Part shown: piece after piece, positions 35,966 to 49,165 of the stretch
Layout of the letters: each line of letters begins with the position of its first letter
How positions within the stretch are numbered: position 1 is the first letter of the stretch
The notes under the pieces: model-generated
Databases searched by the model: none
Told to the model about the DNA's origin: nothing
The model's input: the letters and a program-made list of their open reading frames with translations, nothing else
Translations under genes and position numbers: made by a program
Source: Callipepla californica brunnescens
Taxonomy: Eukaryota; Chordata; Aves; Galliformes; Odontophoridae
Direction: 5' to 3'
Assembly: GCA_023055505.1 (NCBI GenBank)
Contig: JALIRH010000018.1
Location: 12,683,146-12,747,145, forward strand
Length of the DNA stretch: 64,000 nucleotides

Positions 35966-38900
35966 TGGAAGGACAATATTTCTTGATTAATATTTAATGA
36001 GATGTTCATGATCTCTTCTGACTTCTTGTGAATCTATAAAAGTGACTCAGAACTCATAGAGGTCTAATTACTTTTTTTTCCTATAGCTTTGAGTGCTCAT
36101 TAACATTTGAATAGGTGTCTTAGTTCCTATGAGCTTCTCTAGGGCTGTATAAGTTAGTACTGAAATATTTTGTTCTTTTGTATGTGGACTTACAGGTTCT
36201 CCATTACTTTCAACTTTTCTTGGAATAAGATGTATTGCAACACATTTTCCTAATATAAGGTTAATAATAATAATAAATAGTATAACAATTCTTTTTTGTG
36301 CTCATCTGTAACTAATTACAATCATTACAGCTACTGAACTGACATGTTTAAAAATAAAAACAGGAAAAACCAATCCCAGCAAAATGCACTCTTGGGGCTA
36401 TGCCTAGATAATCACAAATTCTGCCAAGAGAAGATGGAATATTCAGCTTTCAACACAGGATAGGCCAAGTCAACAGTTATATAAGGTAACTTCATTTTTA
36501 TGATAAATGCTTTTGAAACAATGTCTACTTAAAGATAACAGAATGAGAGTTCACGAGATATTTAATAGGAGAGTAAAGCAACAGCTTCCATGCAAAACAC
36601 TGTCATAGCTGAGATCCGTCAGGAAGCTGTATTCTTCCATGATGCCTATGTGTCCAGAAATAACAGGTCTGAAAGGAAAATGTAATGTCTAAGTTACAAC
36701 TTATGACTGCGAGGGAGAACTTTTGCCATACATTTTAATGCCTTTTCTACATTAATCATTAAAATGCACAGTACATTCAAAGAATCTAAACTTCTCGCAT
36801 TTCTCTCCTTAAGTACAAACACACTGAAAAATAATGACTGCTGCAAAGCATACATGGATGCTAGGGAACAGTGGAGATTTTTAGGTTAACATTTCCAAAA
36901 AAATCTCCAATTTGAGAATGTTATTCAAACAAAACTGACATTTTTCACACACATACAAAAAAAAAGCTAACAGAAAACATGTTCAGGTGATGCTTTGTTT
37001 TAAAGCTCAGTGAAATATGTTTCAATTGTCACTGTCTCAAATTTAAATTTTCAGAAACACTGTTTTCATTTCAGCTGGGATAATTTTCTTTCTAGCAACT
37101 GCTAATGCAGTGTTTTGATTTTAGGATCAGGATAATATTGATCTTTTAGTTGTTGCTCAGTGGAACTGACACCGAATCAGGGACTTTTCAGCTTCTCACA
37201 CCACCCTGCCAGTGAGAAGCATGGAGTGGACAAAATCAGACTAAAGGGGTATTCCACATATCGTCATACTGAGCAATAAATCCTGGGGAAGTTGTCTGGG
37301 CTTTATGAAAAGCAGGAAAATTGGGCAATGACTTCACTCATTTGAGTTAGTAAAGTAGTTGTGCTCTTTGAATAATTTGAACAATTTTCCCAAAATATTA
37401 GAAGTGTTATAACTACACCTCTACAAATACAGCTATACTTTCATGGTATAAAAATCTTGATTTTTTTTTTTAAGAAAAAAATGTTGGAGCAGCAGGCACA
37501 CATACAAATATATCACACCACACTCTGATTTCTGTAGTTGTTGAAATACCTTTAAGATCAGCTTTATTAGGGCTCTAAGAGATCTTATGGACCTGCACAG
37601 GTTTGTGCTTACTGATGAGTTGCACACTTGTAATTTTATGAGAATGTTCAAAGGTTACTATCAGAATTTTATAATTGGTAAATGTTCTTTTGTGTATTAG
37701 CCAGATCTGAGGAAAAAAAAATGCAAACAACAAGCCAATAGACGGGATAGCTGAGTGTTTAGCATGTTGATCAATTTAAACGATTAAAGCATACAAATGT
37801 AGCAAAACTTAGTACATTGGGCATCTGGCAGCTTTTATCTCATTACTTCTTGTTAGTCGATTTTTTGTCCACTGACTAGCTCATTTGTCAATTATACTTC
37901 TCTCCAGTTCAGCAAAAAAATTATGTAATTGAAGATAGTGTCAAATTATTGCGTGAGTCTGGGTAAATAATATAATTGCATCTTCCCTTATCCGCTAATG
38001 CTTTAACCGTATTCTAGAAGGACACCAAGTCTGTTGGCATGATTTGCTTTTAATGAAGCCATGTTGGTTGTCATCAATCACCTCCTTGTTTTTTGTCTGC
38101 AGAGTTTCCACACGTTTTCTCCATGACCTTGCCAGGCACAGAGATAAGACTGGCTGGCCTGTAGTTCCCTGGATCTTCTTTTTATCCCCCTTTAAAAATA
38201 TGCATTAAGTTTTTCCTTTTCTAATCAGTGAGAGCTTCGTTGGGCATTCACTGCTTCTCAGATGCAGTCCATCAGGTTCTGTAGACTTGTGCATTTCCGG
38301 ACTCTTGAACCTCATCTTATCCTACAGTGGGTGGTACTTTCATATTTTCATTGGATTCACATATGTAACTTAAAAATTAAACAAAGGAAAAAAACAAAAC
38401 AAACAAACAAAGCTGTTCCCCTCCTCCTTGTGATGTAGTCTAGCAAACGTGTCAGTAATTTGGGAGCAATACCTACTCCACCTTCAGTTACTACACTGAG
38501 GGATTTTATTTGACAGAGTTCTGCAAGAACAAATATTTGACATCATGAGTCTATACAGAAGATTTCATATTAAATATCAGCATGCTTCTAAAAGATGATT
38601 TTCCATTTCTTGATTAAAATCCCTAAAAATGAAAACAGCTTTTTACAGCACCAATGGGAAAACTGCAGGCAGGGAGCTGTGTGAGCCATCATGCTTCTGT
38701 TTTGTGATTTATTGATGTTAAACATTTTTCTGTGATCACAGACTGACTTTTGTTTACATTTCTTAGAAATCTGACATTACATCAATTTCAATCATCTGTC
38801 ATATCCATATTAATTCTTTTTTCCTTTTGGTTATAAAGCTGGAATTAAAGAAGCCTGGACCTCCGTTAAGTTTTTTTCTTTTACATGCTTGTCACACACT

Positions 38901-41900
38901 TTTTTCAGTGTTTTATTCAGTTTATTTTCCTCATTGTGTTGAATCTTCCTTCTCTAAGAAGCTGTATTATTCTGCCCTCAACAGAAATATGAAGAGCTAG
39001 CTATGTCAAATAACCACTTTTGTGGTTAAAATCCCTATGGCATATATAGAACTAAGGTTTCTGTCTCTGTTTTGAATTCAAGATTGCAAAGGTTACCTCC
39101 TGCAACTCATATGCTAGTCTCTGTCAGTGATCTATTCACTACTTTAAGGACTTCAACATATTTTCAAGCAAAGCACTTCAAAGACCCTGAAGATCACTGA
39201 AATGAAGACCATATAGATATCTGTAACTCGTGAAAGCTTCCACTACAGAAGCTTTATACACTATAAAATGTTTTCCTACCTAGTTCAAGTGTATGTTGTG
39301 TTGGGAAGTTAATAACTCTTGCTTGTTGCAGCAACAATGTTGATTTTCTTTTCTTTCCATTACTTAGTGCCTATCTTCTGGTCTAGATACAAGAGGAAAA
39401 ATTTTAAGAGCAGCTGTGGGAAGTCCATTCCAGCAACAGCTGGATTATGGAAGTAATAGGGGGCTAAAAATGATCACCTCAGTTGAGTCCAAGTATACTC
39501 CCTTGATATGTATTAATGTTGAAGTTTAATTTAGTAAAGTTAAATAAGATGCTTGTTCCAGCTTTAAGATAAATTCTTGACATTCTACCAGTCACAAGTA
39601 AAGCATTAGGCAGTCCAGAAGTAATGTACAGTTACACACCAAAACCATCATCTGTTCCTGGCTGACACGATGTTCACCTTTTTTGTCTCTAATACTATCA
39701 TGAAAATAAGGAAGTCTATTCACCTTTTAGTTTTTGAAGAAAGTTAACTTAAAAAAGCATAACTATTCTCATGATTTAGTGAGAGGTAGAGATCTTCCTC
39801 AGTTTTCTGAGAAGTTGATCAGCATTGAAGGTACTGGTAGTAACAGCTGGGTAGAAAGGGGGAATAGTTGGTATGAACTGAATATAGTGCAGTTATTTCA
39901 AGATACAGTGTTAATAACTCACAATAAAGACACTAAGAATTATTTCTTCAATTTTTTCTGTAGGGATGATCAATACATCTCATGGGATTTAGAATGTTTT
40001 AAATTTTATTCTTTCTGAATGTCTGTGTAGATTATCCACAACAATCTTCACGCAACAGACTAGCCCATCATATGTAAAACTGACAGCATCTTGATGACCT
40101 ATCAGCACCAAGTGATCACGACAGAGAAAATTGCTTCTCTGTTAGCTATTCAAACAACTGAGGAGAAAAAATATATATGCTTTTCAAGCATAAGCAGTTT
40201 TCATGGACTGTTCAGAAATGTTTTATTATCTTAAAATATTGTTCCTCTTTCCAAATCTTAAAATAAATTACTGTAAAAATATTTTAGGATTAGCAGAATT
40301 AATATTTCTTCTTTGGGAAGAACATCCACCACATAAGCAAAGATTGCATTGATTTAATAGCATCATTTTAATATACTCAGAGTACAGAAGAATAAAATAA
40401 GATTTAGTAATGTACCTAAGAATTACTGAGGTTTCTTGGAAACTGGACACAAGTTTAACACTCACAGCTATAGTTTTATTGTCTTTATTATACTACAAGT
40501 TAGCAGTCTGGGGAAAGTTTGTACTTTTTCTCCACAAAATTCTCAAGGGAAACAGATTCTTCTTCCCTCAGAAAACAGACCAATAAATCACAGCCTTTTT
40601 TCTGGAGAAAAGGAGTGCATGAAAAACTAACTTTGGAATGCAAAGTATTAATCCATGATATGTTTGCAAAAAAAACATTCCTCAAATCAAAGGTTGACCA
40701 ACTGCACTTACTCTTTTAGAACTAACTGCATCTCAATGGATAGTATCTATGGCCAAAACGTGACTGAGTTGTTATTTTCCATGACCTTCACCCTTGAAAG
40801 CACTGCATTTACGATCCACATCTGAATTTGCTGTTGTGACTGTTTTTCAGGTCTTCGTATTTGTTTACCCTTCCTTGACTCCATCTCACCATGAGACCTA
40901 GGTGCAACTAGGAGCTCATGCTTTAGATTTCGTATGAATTAAACCTGTGAGAGTGCTCCAGTCAGAGAGATATGTACCACTGAAAAGTTTCCAGTGTCCT
41001 GCAGCACACTCCAATGTATATATTGCAAGATACGTTTGTCAGTGCGGTGCCACTGGCAAAAAGATTTGAAAGCTCAGTCAGAGTCTTTAGAGACTTCAGA
41101 GACATTAACCAAACAATTATATTTTAACCCTACCATAAGTAGCATGGACTAATTGGCTGCCGTCTTTGGTCTCTGCTTCTGAAATGGGAGAAATGTACTT
41201 AAGATTTCTTCATTGTCATCCAAAAATCCTTTACATTTTTGTCATTTAAATCAAATAGAGAACAATGGCTGAACTGAGTTACAAAGGCAAGATCAGTGAT
41301 CTAACCCACCACATAAAGAAAAAGGTATTGTTTACAGCACATAGCGATGTCCAGGATATGAACTTTCCTTTTTCAGTAAGTTCATCAAAGGTTCTGTAAA
41401 TTGTCAAAGTACACTGTCAAACTAATTATGATGTAGTGTACCTGAAAGGAATCCTGAAACTTCTTTTCCTTGGCATGCGTCACTTTTTGCAATTGTTTCA
41501 TCACGTACACCTCATAAATTATTTCAAAACACAGGTCTCCCTCCAATGCTGGACTTCTCTCTCATAATGTCTGGTTTGAGAAATTGCTGCTGCCTTCCTA
41601 TAATTACTAGAGCAATTTTTTTCCACTTCTTCAAAAATTCTGTGGCTCACTTACAAGGTTGTTACTCCAGAAGAGACACATGCACAAACTGAAAGAAAGA
41701 GTGTTAGAAAGCAATCTTAGGTTCAATTCAATCATGACATCAAATAGTGAAGAAAATAGAACTTTGTACATGTTTTTTCTTTTTTTGTGAATATAAATTA
41801 CCAGGAGATAGCGGTGAGTCAAAACTGAGGTCTCTATTCAAGATATATGTTTTATAGCCTCTTTTATATACCTTTTTTATTTAATCAAACAGGACTTGGA

Positions 41901-42056
41901 GCAGCCATGTTTCATCTTCATCTTGAATGTTGAAATAATTTAATACAGCTACTTCTTACCAGTTTACTTGAAAACTGGTTCCCAACAAAGTCATCTATTT
42001 TTTGTCTTCTGAGGAAAGACACTGGGAGTTTTAGAAGATGAGACAGGTTGTGGCAG
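35966..42056. other. Unique AT-rich sequence around an old CR1 piece
   Basis: Apart from the CR1 fragment at 38012-38290 I see no gene or repeat. Open frames are short and unremarkable. Confidence 0.6.
38012..38290 (-). mobile_element. Old CR1 reverse-transcriptase fragment
   Basis: Blocks such as 'tgaagccatgttggttgtc', 'agataagactggctggcctg' and 'tagttccctggatcttc' match the reverse of the CR1 pol region that encodes the NYRPVSLTS stretch and its surroundings. There is no 3' tail and the sequence is well diverged. Confidence 0.8.
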
Positions 42057-42115
42057 ATCATAGAATCATAGAGGTTGGAAGGGACCTCAAGAGATCATCA
42101 AGTCCAACCCCCCAG
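42057..42115 (-). mobile_element. Very short CR1 3' tail
   Basis: About 59 bases: tcatagaatcatagaggttg, then gaagggacctcaagagatca and tcaagtccaacccccc. It is a severely 5'-truncated but well preserved copy. Confidence 0.92.
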
Positions 42116-45100
42116 ATGCTGTAAGAGAACCAAGAGTCCAAAACCATGTAGCTTATTATATTCTGATGTCATGAATTACTTACGTATATCTTCCAGCCCA
42201 CGTTTATTTTCTATGTAAACTTAAAAATTAATGTTTTTAACATTACTTTCTGGCATAAGGATAGTAAATCTCTCAATATAAAATGAGTACAAATAAAATC
42301 AATTTTCCATTAGATGACTTATGGCTTATAGTAGGCACTAAATTCCTTCCTTTTTGGAGAAACCACAATTTTTTCCAATTTTTTCCACATACTTTTTTAG
42401 CAAGCATCAGAATAAAATTCTCTTTTACTGTCTGCCAATGTAGCCTAGCTCAAGTTCTAAGGATTTCCTCCAGTGATTTTTAGAACTTTTTCCTTACTAC
42501 TTGTTAGGGTCTTCAGTTTTGTAGCCTTTTTCCAGCTACCCAAATATTGCTTATTGATGCATTTCCTTCTGAAACAAAGAAAATCCCAACCTGGTAGTTA
42601 GTTTCTGGCTCTCAGCATAAGCTCTTTTGTGTAAACAGAGTAGATTCAACATTGGTGAAAGGACGTGGGATGGCTAGTAGGATTATTCTCATAATATCAG
42701 AAATAATACAATCTTGTGTTTTACAGTGAGAGATAAATCATATACATATACTCATATGTGGAATGAAGACCAATTTGAAAGAGATACACACATGTGGAAG
42801 AAAGAGTGACGATCTGTGTTGTATTAAAACATATATTTTTCCCAAGTACCTCCAACAGTGAGTCCCTGCTGGCATACAAAATTGTTTTAGCATTCATCTG
42901 TAAACAATGTCTTTTAACAGGAAAAAAAATAAAAACAATGATTCAGGGAAAAAGTTTTAAATTTTTTCTTTCTCCTATTTCCTCTTCTGTTATTCCATGA
43001 GCAGCTATTAGTTGCTTTTATAATTTCATTTTTTTAATCTATTTGTTTGTTTATTTTAGAGACATGTTGGTTTAGATTCGGGTTAATTTAGGAAATGCAA
43101 AGTAGTTTGCACATTCAGCAGTTTTAAAAGCCTGTCTGGTGAGATTTTGCTGAGCTGAAGTGTTCTGCTTCAAAAAATTAACAATTCCTTGTCAGAACAA
43201 AAATTCATTTCTCAGTTGTGAGATTCCCTTTTATTGTATCTTACACGGTGTTAGGTGCATTCAGTAATCTCAGGATAATAAATATTGAAAATAAGGTAAT
43301 TTTGAATACATAAAGTATTAAAAGTTATTCTGCTTTATATCTCTGGAAATGCAAATTAAGCTGAGAAAGTTTTTAAAAATGCCATGAGAATTTTAAAAAT
43401 AAAAAAAAAAGGAAAAAAAATTAAAAACAAAGAAACAAAAAGCAGAAAAAATAAAATAAAATAAAATAAAATAAAATAAAATAAAATAAAATAAAATAAA
43501 ATAAAATAAAATAAAATAAAATAAAATAAAATAAATATATTGGTAAAATTTCACTGACTCAATACAGAAGTATTATATGCACAGATACAAGAATGATCCA
43601 CCTCAGCTGCACTGCACTGTAGGAGTAAAGACATGTTGTCTTTACTACAAGATTATCTTTCTCAAACTGAACAGAATCCTGGCATCTTGGAGGACATGGA
43701 AGCAGTAGGAAAATGCAGTCAGAAAATCTATGCTAGACCTGTCACTTCATTCAGTGGGTCTAGTTTTCACTTGCCTCCCATGTTTCAATATTGCAGACAA
43801 GCACTCCTTTCTGCAGTTATGGTCGTGGTCATGGTCTGTCTTCACAGACTTATGAAGAGGAGTGTCAAAAGACCTCTAAGCTGATTGCACACCATGCAGA
43901 GAATGGAAGTATTTCTCAGTGATAATATTGACTGGCTTTATGACCCTTCTATAATGCTAAAATCTCATAAAGTAGCACTATAATGTGAAGTGAAATACAT
44001 CATTGCACAGGTGTAAATGACTTCACGAGATGCAAGGAGAGCAGAATCAAGCCAATTACACTTAATAAACACATTCAGCCCAGGAACTGTTGCAGACTGT
44101 CATGTAAATGCTTAATACATGTGGTTCTGCTGTAAAAAAAGAGACATTAAAATGCACTGTGTTTTTTAATTGTATTTCATTGATACCATATTAAATTTAC
44201 GTGAACTATAAGTAAACAGTTTTTTTCCTAATTGATTTTTAGCTAACAAACTCTGTGCAAACATTCAAAACTCAATTTTCCTTTCTTCTAATGTACTGCA
44301 AAAATAAATACTATCCTGACTCATCTTTGGCTTACAGATACCCTTGCAAACTTCATCTCTTAAGGCACAAAAACAAATTTTGGCGCTAGAATATAGGAAA
44401 AAAATGTTTTGAAAAAATCTATCTTAAAAATTGTGCACAGCACGTGTGCACTGAATTTCTAATGAACCAGACTGATTATAAAATCCATTCCAAGCTTTTA
44501 CTAATGCTGAATTCTTCAGTTTTGTTTGCTTCAGAGTTTTGCTCAAAATTGTAGAAGTAAAAGCCAAGCACTTTTATAGCTCCTTTAAGATGCTTTTCCT
44601 CATACAAAATGGCCTTTTTCAATTTCAGTAGTAGTGTGGGTAAAATAAAACTTTGTTTAACAGTTCAAAATTCATAAAGAAGGCCACTTAAGCTCAACTA
44701 TTCCCCACAGGCACAAAACTCCCATTGTTTAAAATATCAGTAAATGTAAATATAGGTTTTTGTCTGGATATGGAGACAGAGTGAATAAAATCTGCTCATG
44801 AGAATGATTTCACAGCGGTAGGGGAACAGACTAGGTAATCTCAGAGATCAGTTCCCTGCTTATGCTTTGCATCGGCATGCCCCGCAATATTGGAAATGTG
44901 ATTATTCTCCTAATAAAGAGGTTATCGCAGTAGAGATAATAGAGAATAGTAGAGATAAGTAGAGAGCAGAGCTCCCTACTTCCTCTTGTCAAGCTTACAT
45001 TTCTTTCTGCTTCACAGAAGTGGAAGATACTCCAATGGCAGAAAGCTAAATGAACCCTGGCATTGCTGAGTGCTGTGTCTAGGCACCTCCACACACACCA

Positions 45101-45659
45101 GGGTGCTACAATGGATGGTTACCCCACGGAAGTGATCCAGGAGCTCAAGATTAGAGACATAGGCCATCCTACTGTTGTGAATGGGGAACAGCTTCATTAT
45201 ACCACTCTCACAGGAGAGAAGCGAGAATATATTTATTGATATAAGTAGGTCATAGGTCACCTTTTAGGCACGTCCTCAGCTGTTGAACTAGGAGTCTGCT
45301 ATCAGTTCTTTCATCCCTTGGTTTGAGACAGATTTATGATCATTAATTTGTTTTAGCAAGAGTGTTATCAGTACTGTTGTTTGTTGTCTTCCTGTGCAGG
45401 GCCCTGTGAACACAACCAGGACAAAGAAGGGAGCTGAGGGAAGAAGACTTGAGTTGGGGGGAAGGTGAGCAGGGGAAGCACTCTGCCATACACAGTGAGG
45501 ATCTCAGCTCTGTCCCAGCAGTGTGATCTCGGGTCATCAGAGCTGGCTTGAACATGGGTGCCAGAGCCCATGGAGAGGCAAGGGTGGCTGATGCTGCAAC
45601 TGGGAACTGGCAATGAATTTGCAGGAGAACCTCCTTCCCAAGTGTTTTATAGAGAGATT
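42116..45659. other. Unique AT-rich sequence with a microsatellite
   Basis: It contains the (AAAAT)n array. 45390-45600 is richer in GC than its surroundings and adjoins the CR1 piece at 45660, but I could not identify it. Confidence 0.55.
43446..43536 (+). repeat. (AAAAT)n microsatellite, about 18 copies
   Basis: A nearly perfect pentanucleotide array of about 90 bp, preceded by an A-rich degenerate stretch from 43391. It is the longest simple repeat in the window and is likely to vary in length between individuals. Confidence 0.95.
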
Positions 45660-46310
45660 AGTCCATTGCTGTAGTTATGAGGTGGTATCCAGAAAATGGT
45701 TGTCAGTGGCTCAGTGTATGGATGGAGATGAGTAGCAAGTGGTGTCTCTCAGGGATCTATACTGGCACTGATGCACTGTGGGTTTGAATGCACCCTCACT
45801 AAGTTTGATGATGACACCAAGCTATGGGGTGAAGTTAACATGCCTAAGGGACAGGAGAGATATGGACCTGTTGAAGAGCATCCAGAGGAGGACCACAAAA
45901 ATGATCCAAGGGATGGAAAACTTCCCCTATAAGGTCAGCCTGAGAGAGCTGGGGCTGTTCAGCCTGAAGAAGATAGGTGTCTGGGGAGACCATCTAAAGG
46001 GGGCTGTAAGAAAGAAGGGGACAGACTCTTTAGAGGTATGTTGTGATAGGAAAGTGAAAATAGTTTCAAAGTAGAAGAGGGGATAATTAGATTGGATATA
46101 AGGAAACCTTTTTTTTACAATAAGTGAAGTACTGCAACAGGTTGTTTAGAGATGTGGTGAATGCCTCATTCCTGGAGAAGCTCAAAGTCAGGCTGGACGG
46201 GGCCCTGAGCAACCTGATCTAGATGTAGGTGTCCCTGTTCGTTGCAAGGGAGTTGGATTATGAAACCTTAAATCATCCCTTCTAGTTCAAATGGTTCTAT
46301 GATTCCATGA
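45660..46310 (+). mobile_element. CR1 LINE fragment with internal deletion
   Basis: The left part matches the CR1 reverse-transcriptase region around the GVPQGS and FADDTKL-like motifs; the active-site block is recognisable as 'tttgatgatgacaccaag'. The sequence then jumps to the C-terminal part with SIQRRTTKMIQGM and LRELGLFSLKK, so an internal piece is missing near 45850. It ends with a CR1 3' tail (ttctatgattccatgatcc). Stops and frameshifts make it inactive. Confidence 0.9.
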
Positions 46311-48479
46311 TCCCAGCTCAGTGCTGCAAAACCTGAAGAACTGCTAGTAGCCAAGAAAATAAAACTTGAGAAGCTAGAACAATTAGGAGTTAAGAGAAGT
46401 CAAGCAAGGATTTTCAGTACTGCAAATTCTGATATCAGTTCTGTTTTTAAGCACCTCTGTTCAGTGCTGTATACTCACTAGAACGCAACTGACATTGTCT
46501 TAACAGTGATGCAGAGGTAGCTCTCCTGTAATTTTCTCCAATTTTCTCCAATGATTGATACGCATATCACCCTGTTGTTCCACTGTACTGACTGCAAGAA
46601 GCTGACTGTTGTTTTAGGCACTCGGCAATGAACCGTGAAAAGTAAAATGATTTGGACAGTTGTCCAAGACATATAGCCTGGAAATAACAAACATCTGTCA
46701 AAATATATAAGGAAAACAAACCTGCTGTATGGGAATTGTGGCTGTGAGATATAACTCATTGTTTTTAAGTGAACCCACACACTGTCTTATGACTGTGTGT
46801 ATCTTGTTTCATACAGAGAAGTTACATTTATTAACACAGGTGAACTCCTTAACCATGTTATTTATTTATTTTTACTAGCAAAGAAGGACTTTTTTTTGCT
46901 CTTCCTAATATCTCAGAGCTGGCATAAACCTCTCCTTTGCTTTCTTAAAGTTATTTTTTAAACTCATAGTGACTTTATAACCAATAAGGATTATTCTGGT
47001 TTGGGTGAGATATGTGCAATGGGAAGTGGCGGCCCTCTAACCCTTCTAGCTATTTCTTAGCTTATTGAAGTTTATGTGGATTTGACTTTCTTGGAAGGAA
47101 GTAACATAATAAAAAAATATTGCTCTCTTGTTGACCAATGCCCATAAACTTTCATTCCTCTGTTTTAATACATGCAGACAATTTGGTCACTGATGTCAGT
47201 GTTGTATGTATAAGGGAAATCAAGGAATAAGTCCATAACTTAATTACACGTTGGTCTAACAAACACTAGTCTCTTGAATATACTTGAACTCTGAAATTTT
47301 TTTTTCCTTTATGAAGTCTTTCTCTCTACTCTGGGAAGAAAGGGTGCAAGGATTATATTAACTCACCAGGAGTATCCAGCCAGTCAAATTCTTCAGGAAG
47401 TTCATATTATCATGGAGTGACTTGGTAACTCTATGTATCCCAGGTTTCCGAAAGACTTTTGTTACCTATGAAGTAAGAAAATGATTTGCTTTTCTAAATT
47501 ACAGTCCTGAATTTTTCTGTGTCCCGAGAGATCAAGAGAGGAAAATCCCATTTGATTCAAGCAGATACTGTAAGAAACATATTTTTTCACCAAGTTCAAA
47601 ATAAATACACTGAACTTTTCATATTATCACAACAAAATAATTACAGAAATATATCTAATCCTGTGGCTTTTTACACTAGTTAGAACTGCTAAGCTTCAGT
47701 GTGTTACTGTGCTGGTAAGTATATTAGTCTTTTAAGCAACACAAAGGGGATAGCTTTTCTTGTTAGTGAGGAGCCAGAAGCTTTAAACCGTCATTGTCTG
47801 CAGAAAATAGCGACAATTACATGAAACACAATGATAATCTCTGCAAAATAGGCTGCTAAATCGGGAAATAGGTCTTCCGAATTTTTTACAAATGCAATTA
47901 GAAACTAATCATGAAGTCCTTCTGAGTTGGGATCTTTCAAAAGCTTAGTGCCTTCTCAAGCAAAGAAGCTACTCAATGCTCCACAGTCTTCTCATGAGAG
48001 GGATTGGGAAGAGAAGCAAAGAACAGTAGTTTACCCAGCAGCAGGCTTCAAGCCAGAACAGAATGAGTTGTACGAGGAGGTGCCGTTTTTCCTTCTGTTG
48101 TTGTCCTGCCATTTCCTTCTGTTTTCATGGCTCTGCTTAAAAGAGAAGAAGCTGGTCCCCATGGCTATAATTACTGGCCCACTGCTGAGAGATGATTAGA
48201 GGTTAAGTCATGCTGACTCTGTGAATGGACAAGGGGAATGTAGAAAACTGGTAGCTGTGTGCACTGGCCTCACCACATCAGTTTATATTTCCTCACTTTT
48301 CCTTCAGTCTTTGGTTGTTTTTTAAGCATGTGTGGCCTCAGAATAGGAAATGACAGGAAAAGTGTAAAAATAAATAGGTAGATAGATGATGGGATACTGC
48401 CTCAAAGCAGTGGGGTGCATTTTTTCCATGTTCCTTTCAGTGGAAATTTTAAAATTTGCATCATCCAAAGTGTCCTTCC
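46311..48479. other. Unique AT-rich sequence between two CR1 fragments
   Basis: No gene recognised. The 90-codon frame at 47927-48199 has no known motif. Confidence 0.6.
46530..46551 (+). repeat. Short tandem duplication
   Basis: Two copies of attttctcca in direct succession. Confidence 0.85.
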
Positions 48480-49165
48480 CACTGGAAGCAAAGATCAGGC
48501 ACCTGAGGAACCTGGATATCCACAAGTCTATGGGTCCCAATGAGAAGAGTCCCAGAGTCCTAAAGGAATTAGCTGATGTGGTTGCCAAGCCTTCTCAATG
48601 ATACTTGAAAAATTGTGGTGATCAGGTGAAGTCCCTGAAGAATAGAAAAAAAGCAACATTACGCTCAATTATAAGAAGGGTAAAAAGGATGAACCCAACT
48701 ACTAACCTGTCAGTCTCAGCTCTGTGCTGGGAAAGATCATGGAGCAGATCCTCCTGGAGACTATGCATTTGGAAGACAAGGAGGTGATAGGGGAGAACCA
48801 CGATGGCTTCACCTAGGGCAAATCCTGCTTGACCAAACTAGTATCCTTTTATGATGGTGTAACTGCATCAGTAGACAAAGGGAGAGGCACTGATGTCATC
48901 TGTCTGAACTTAAGGTCTTTGACACAGTACTCCACAACATCCTCTCTAATTTGGAAAGATATGAATTTGATGGGTGGACTGTTTGAGGGATTAGAAACTA
49001 GTTATGAGATTGTATCCAGAGAATGGTAGTCAATGGCTCAGTGTACTCAGGGAAATTGGTGATAAGTGGTGTCCATCAAGGGTTTGTACTGGTACTCTTT
49101 AATATCTTAATCAATGATATTGACAAGCTGTGGGGTCCAGTTGGCACACTGTAGGGACGGGATGC
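48480..49165 (+). mobile_element. CR1 LINE fragment, middle of reverse transcriptase
   Basis: Translations in shifting frames give the N-terminal half of the CR1 reverse-transcriptase domain, for example NLDIHKSMGPNEKSPRVLKE, followed by the stretches equivalent to NYRPVSL and the GFTKGKSCLTN block. The right end reaches the GVPQGS-like region and stops short of the 3' tail. It overlaps in content with the fragment at 45660, so the two are separate insertions. Confidence 0.9.

Noticed and set aside
43633..43884. 83-codon plus-strand frame beside the (AAAAT)n array
   Set aside because: No recognised motif or supporting signal; treated as chance.
47927..48199. 90-codon plus-strand frame with a hydrophobic segment
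   Set aside because: No Kozak-like start, no known family, and pyrimidine-rich DNA readily gives leucine- and phenylalanine-rich chance segments.
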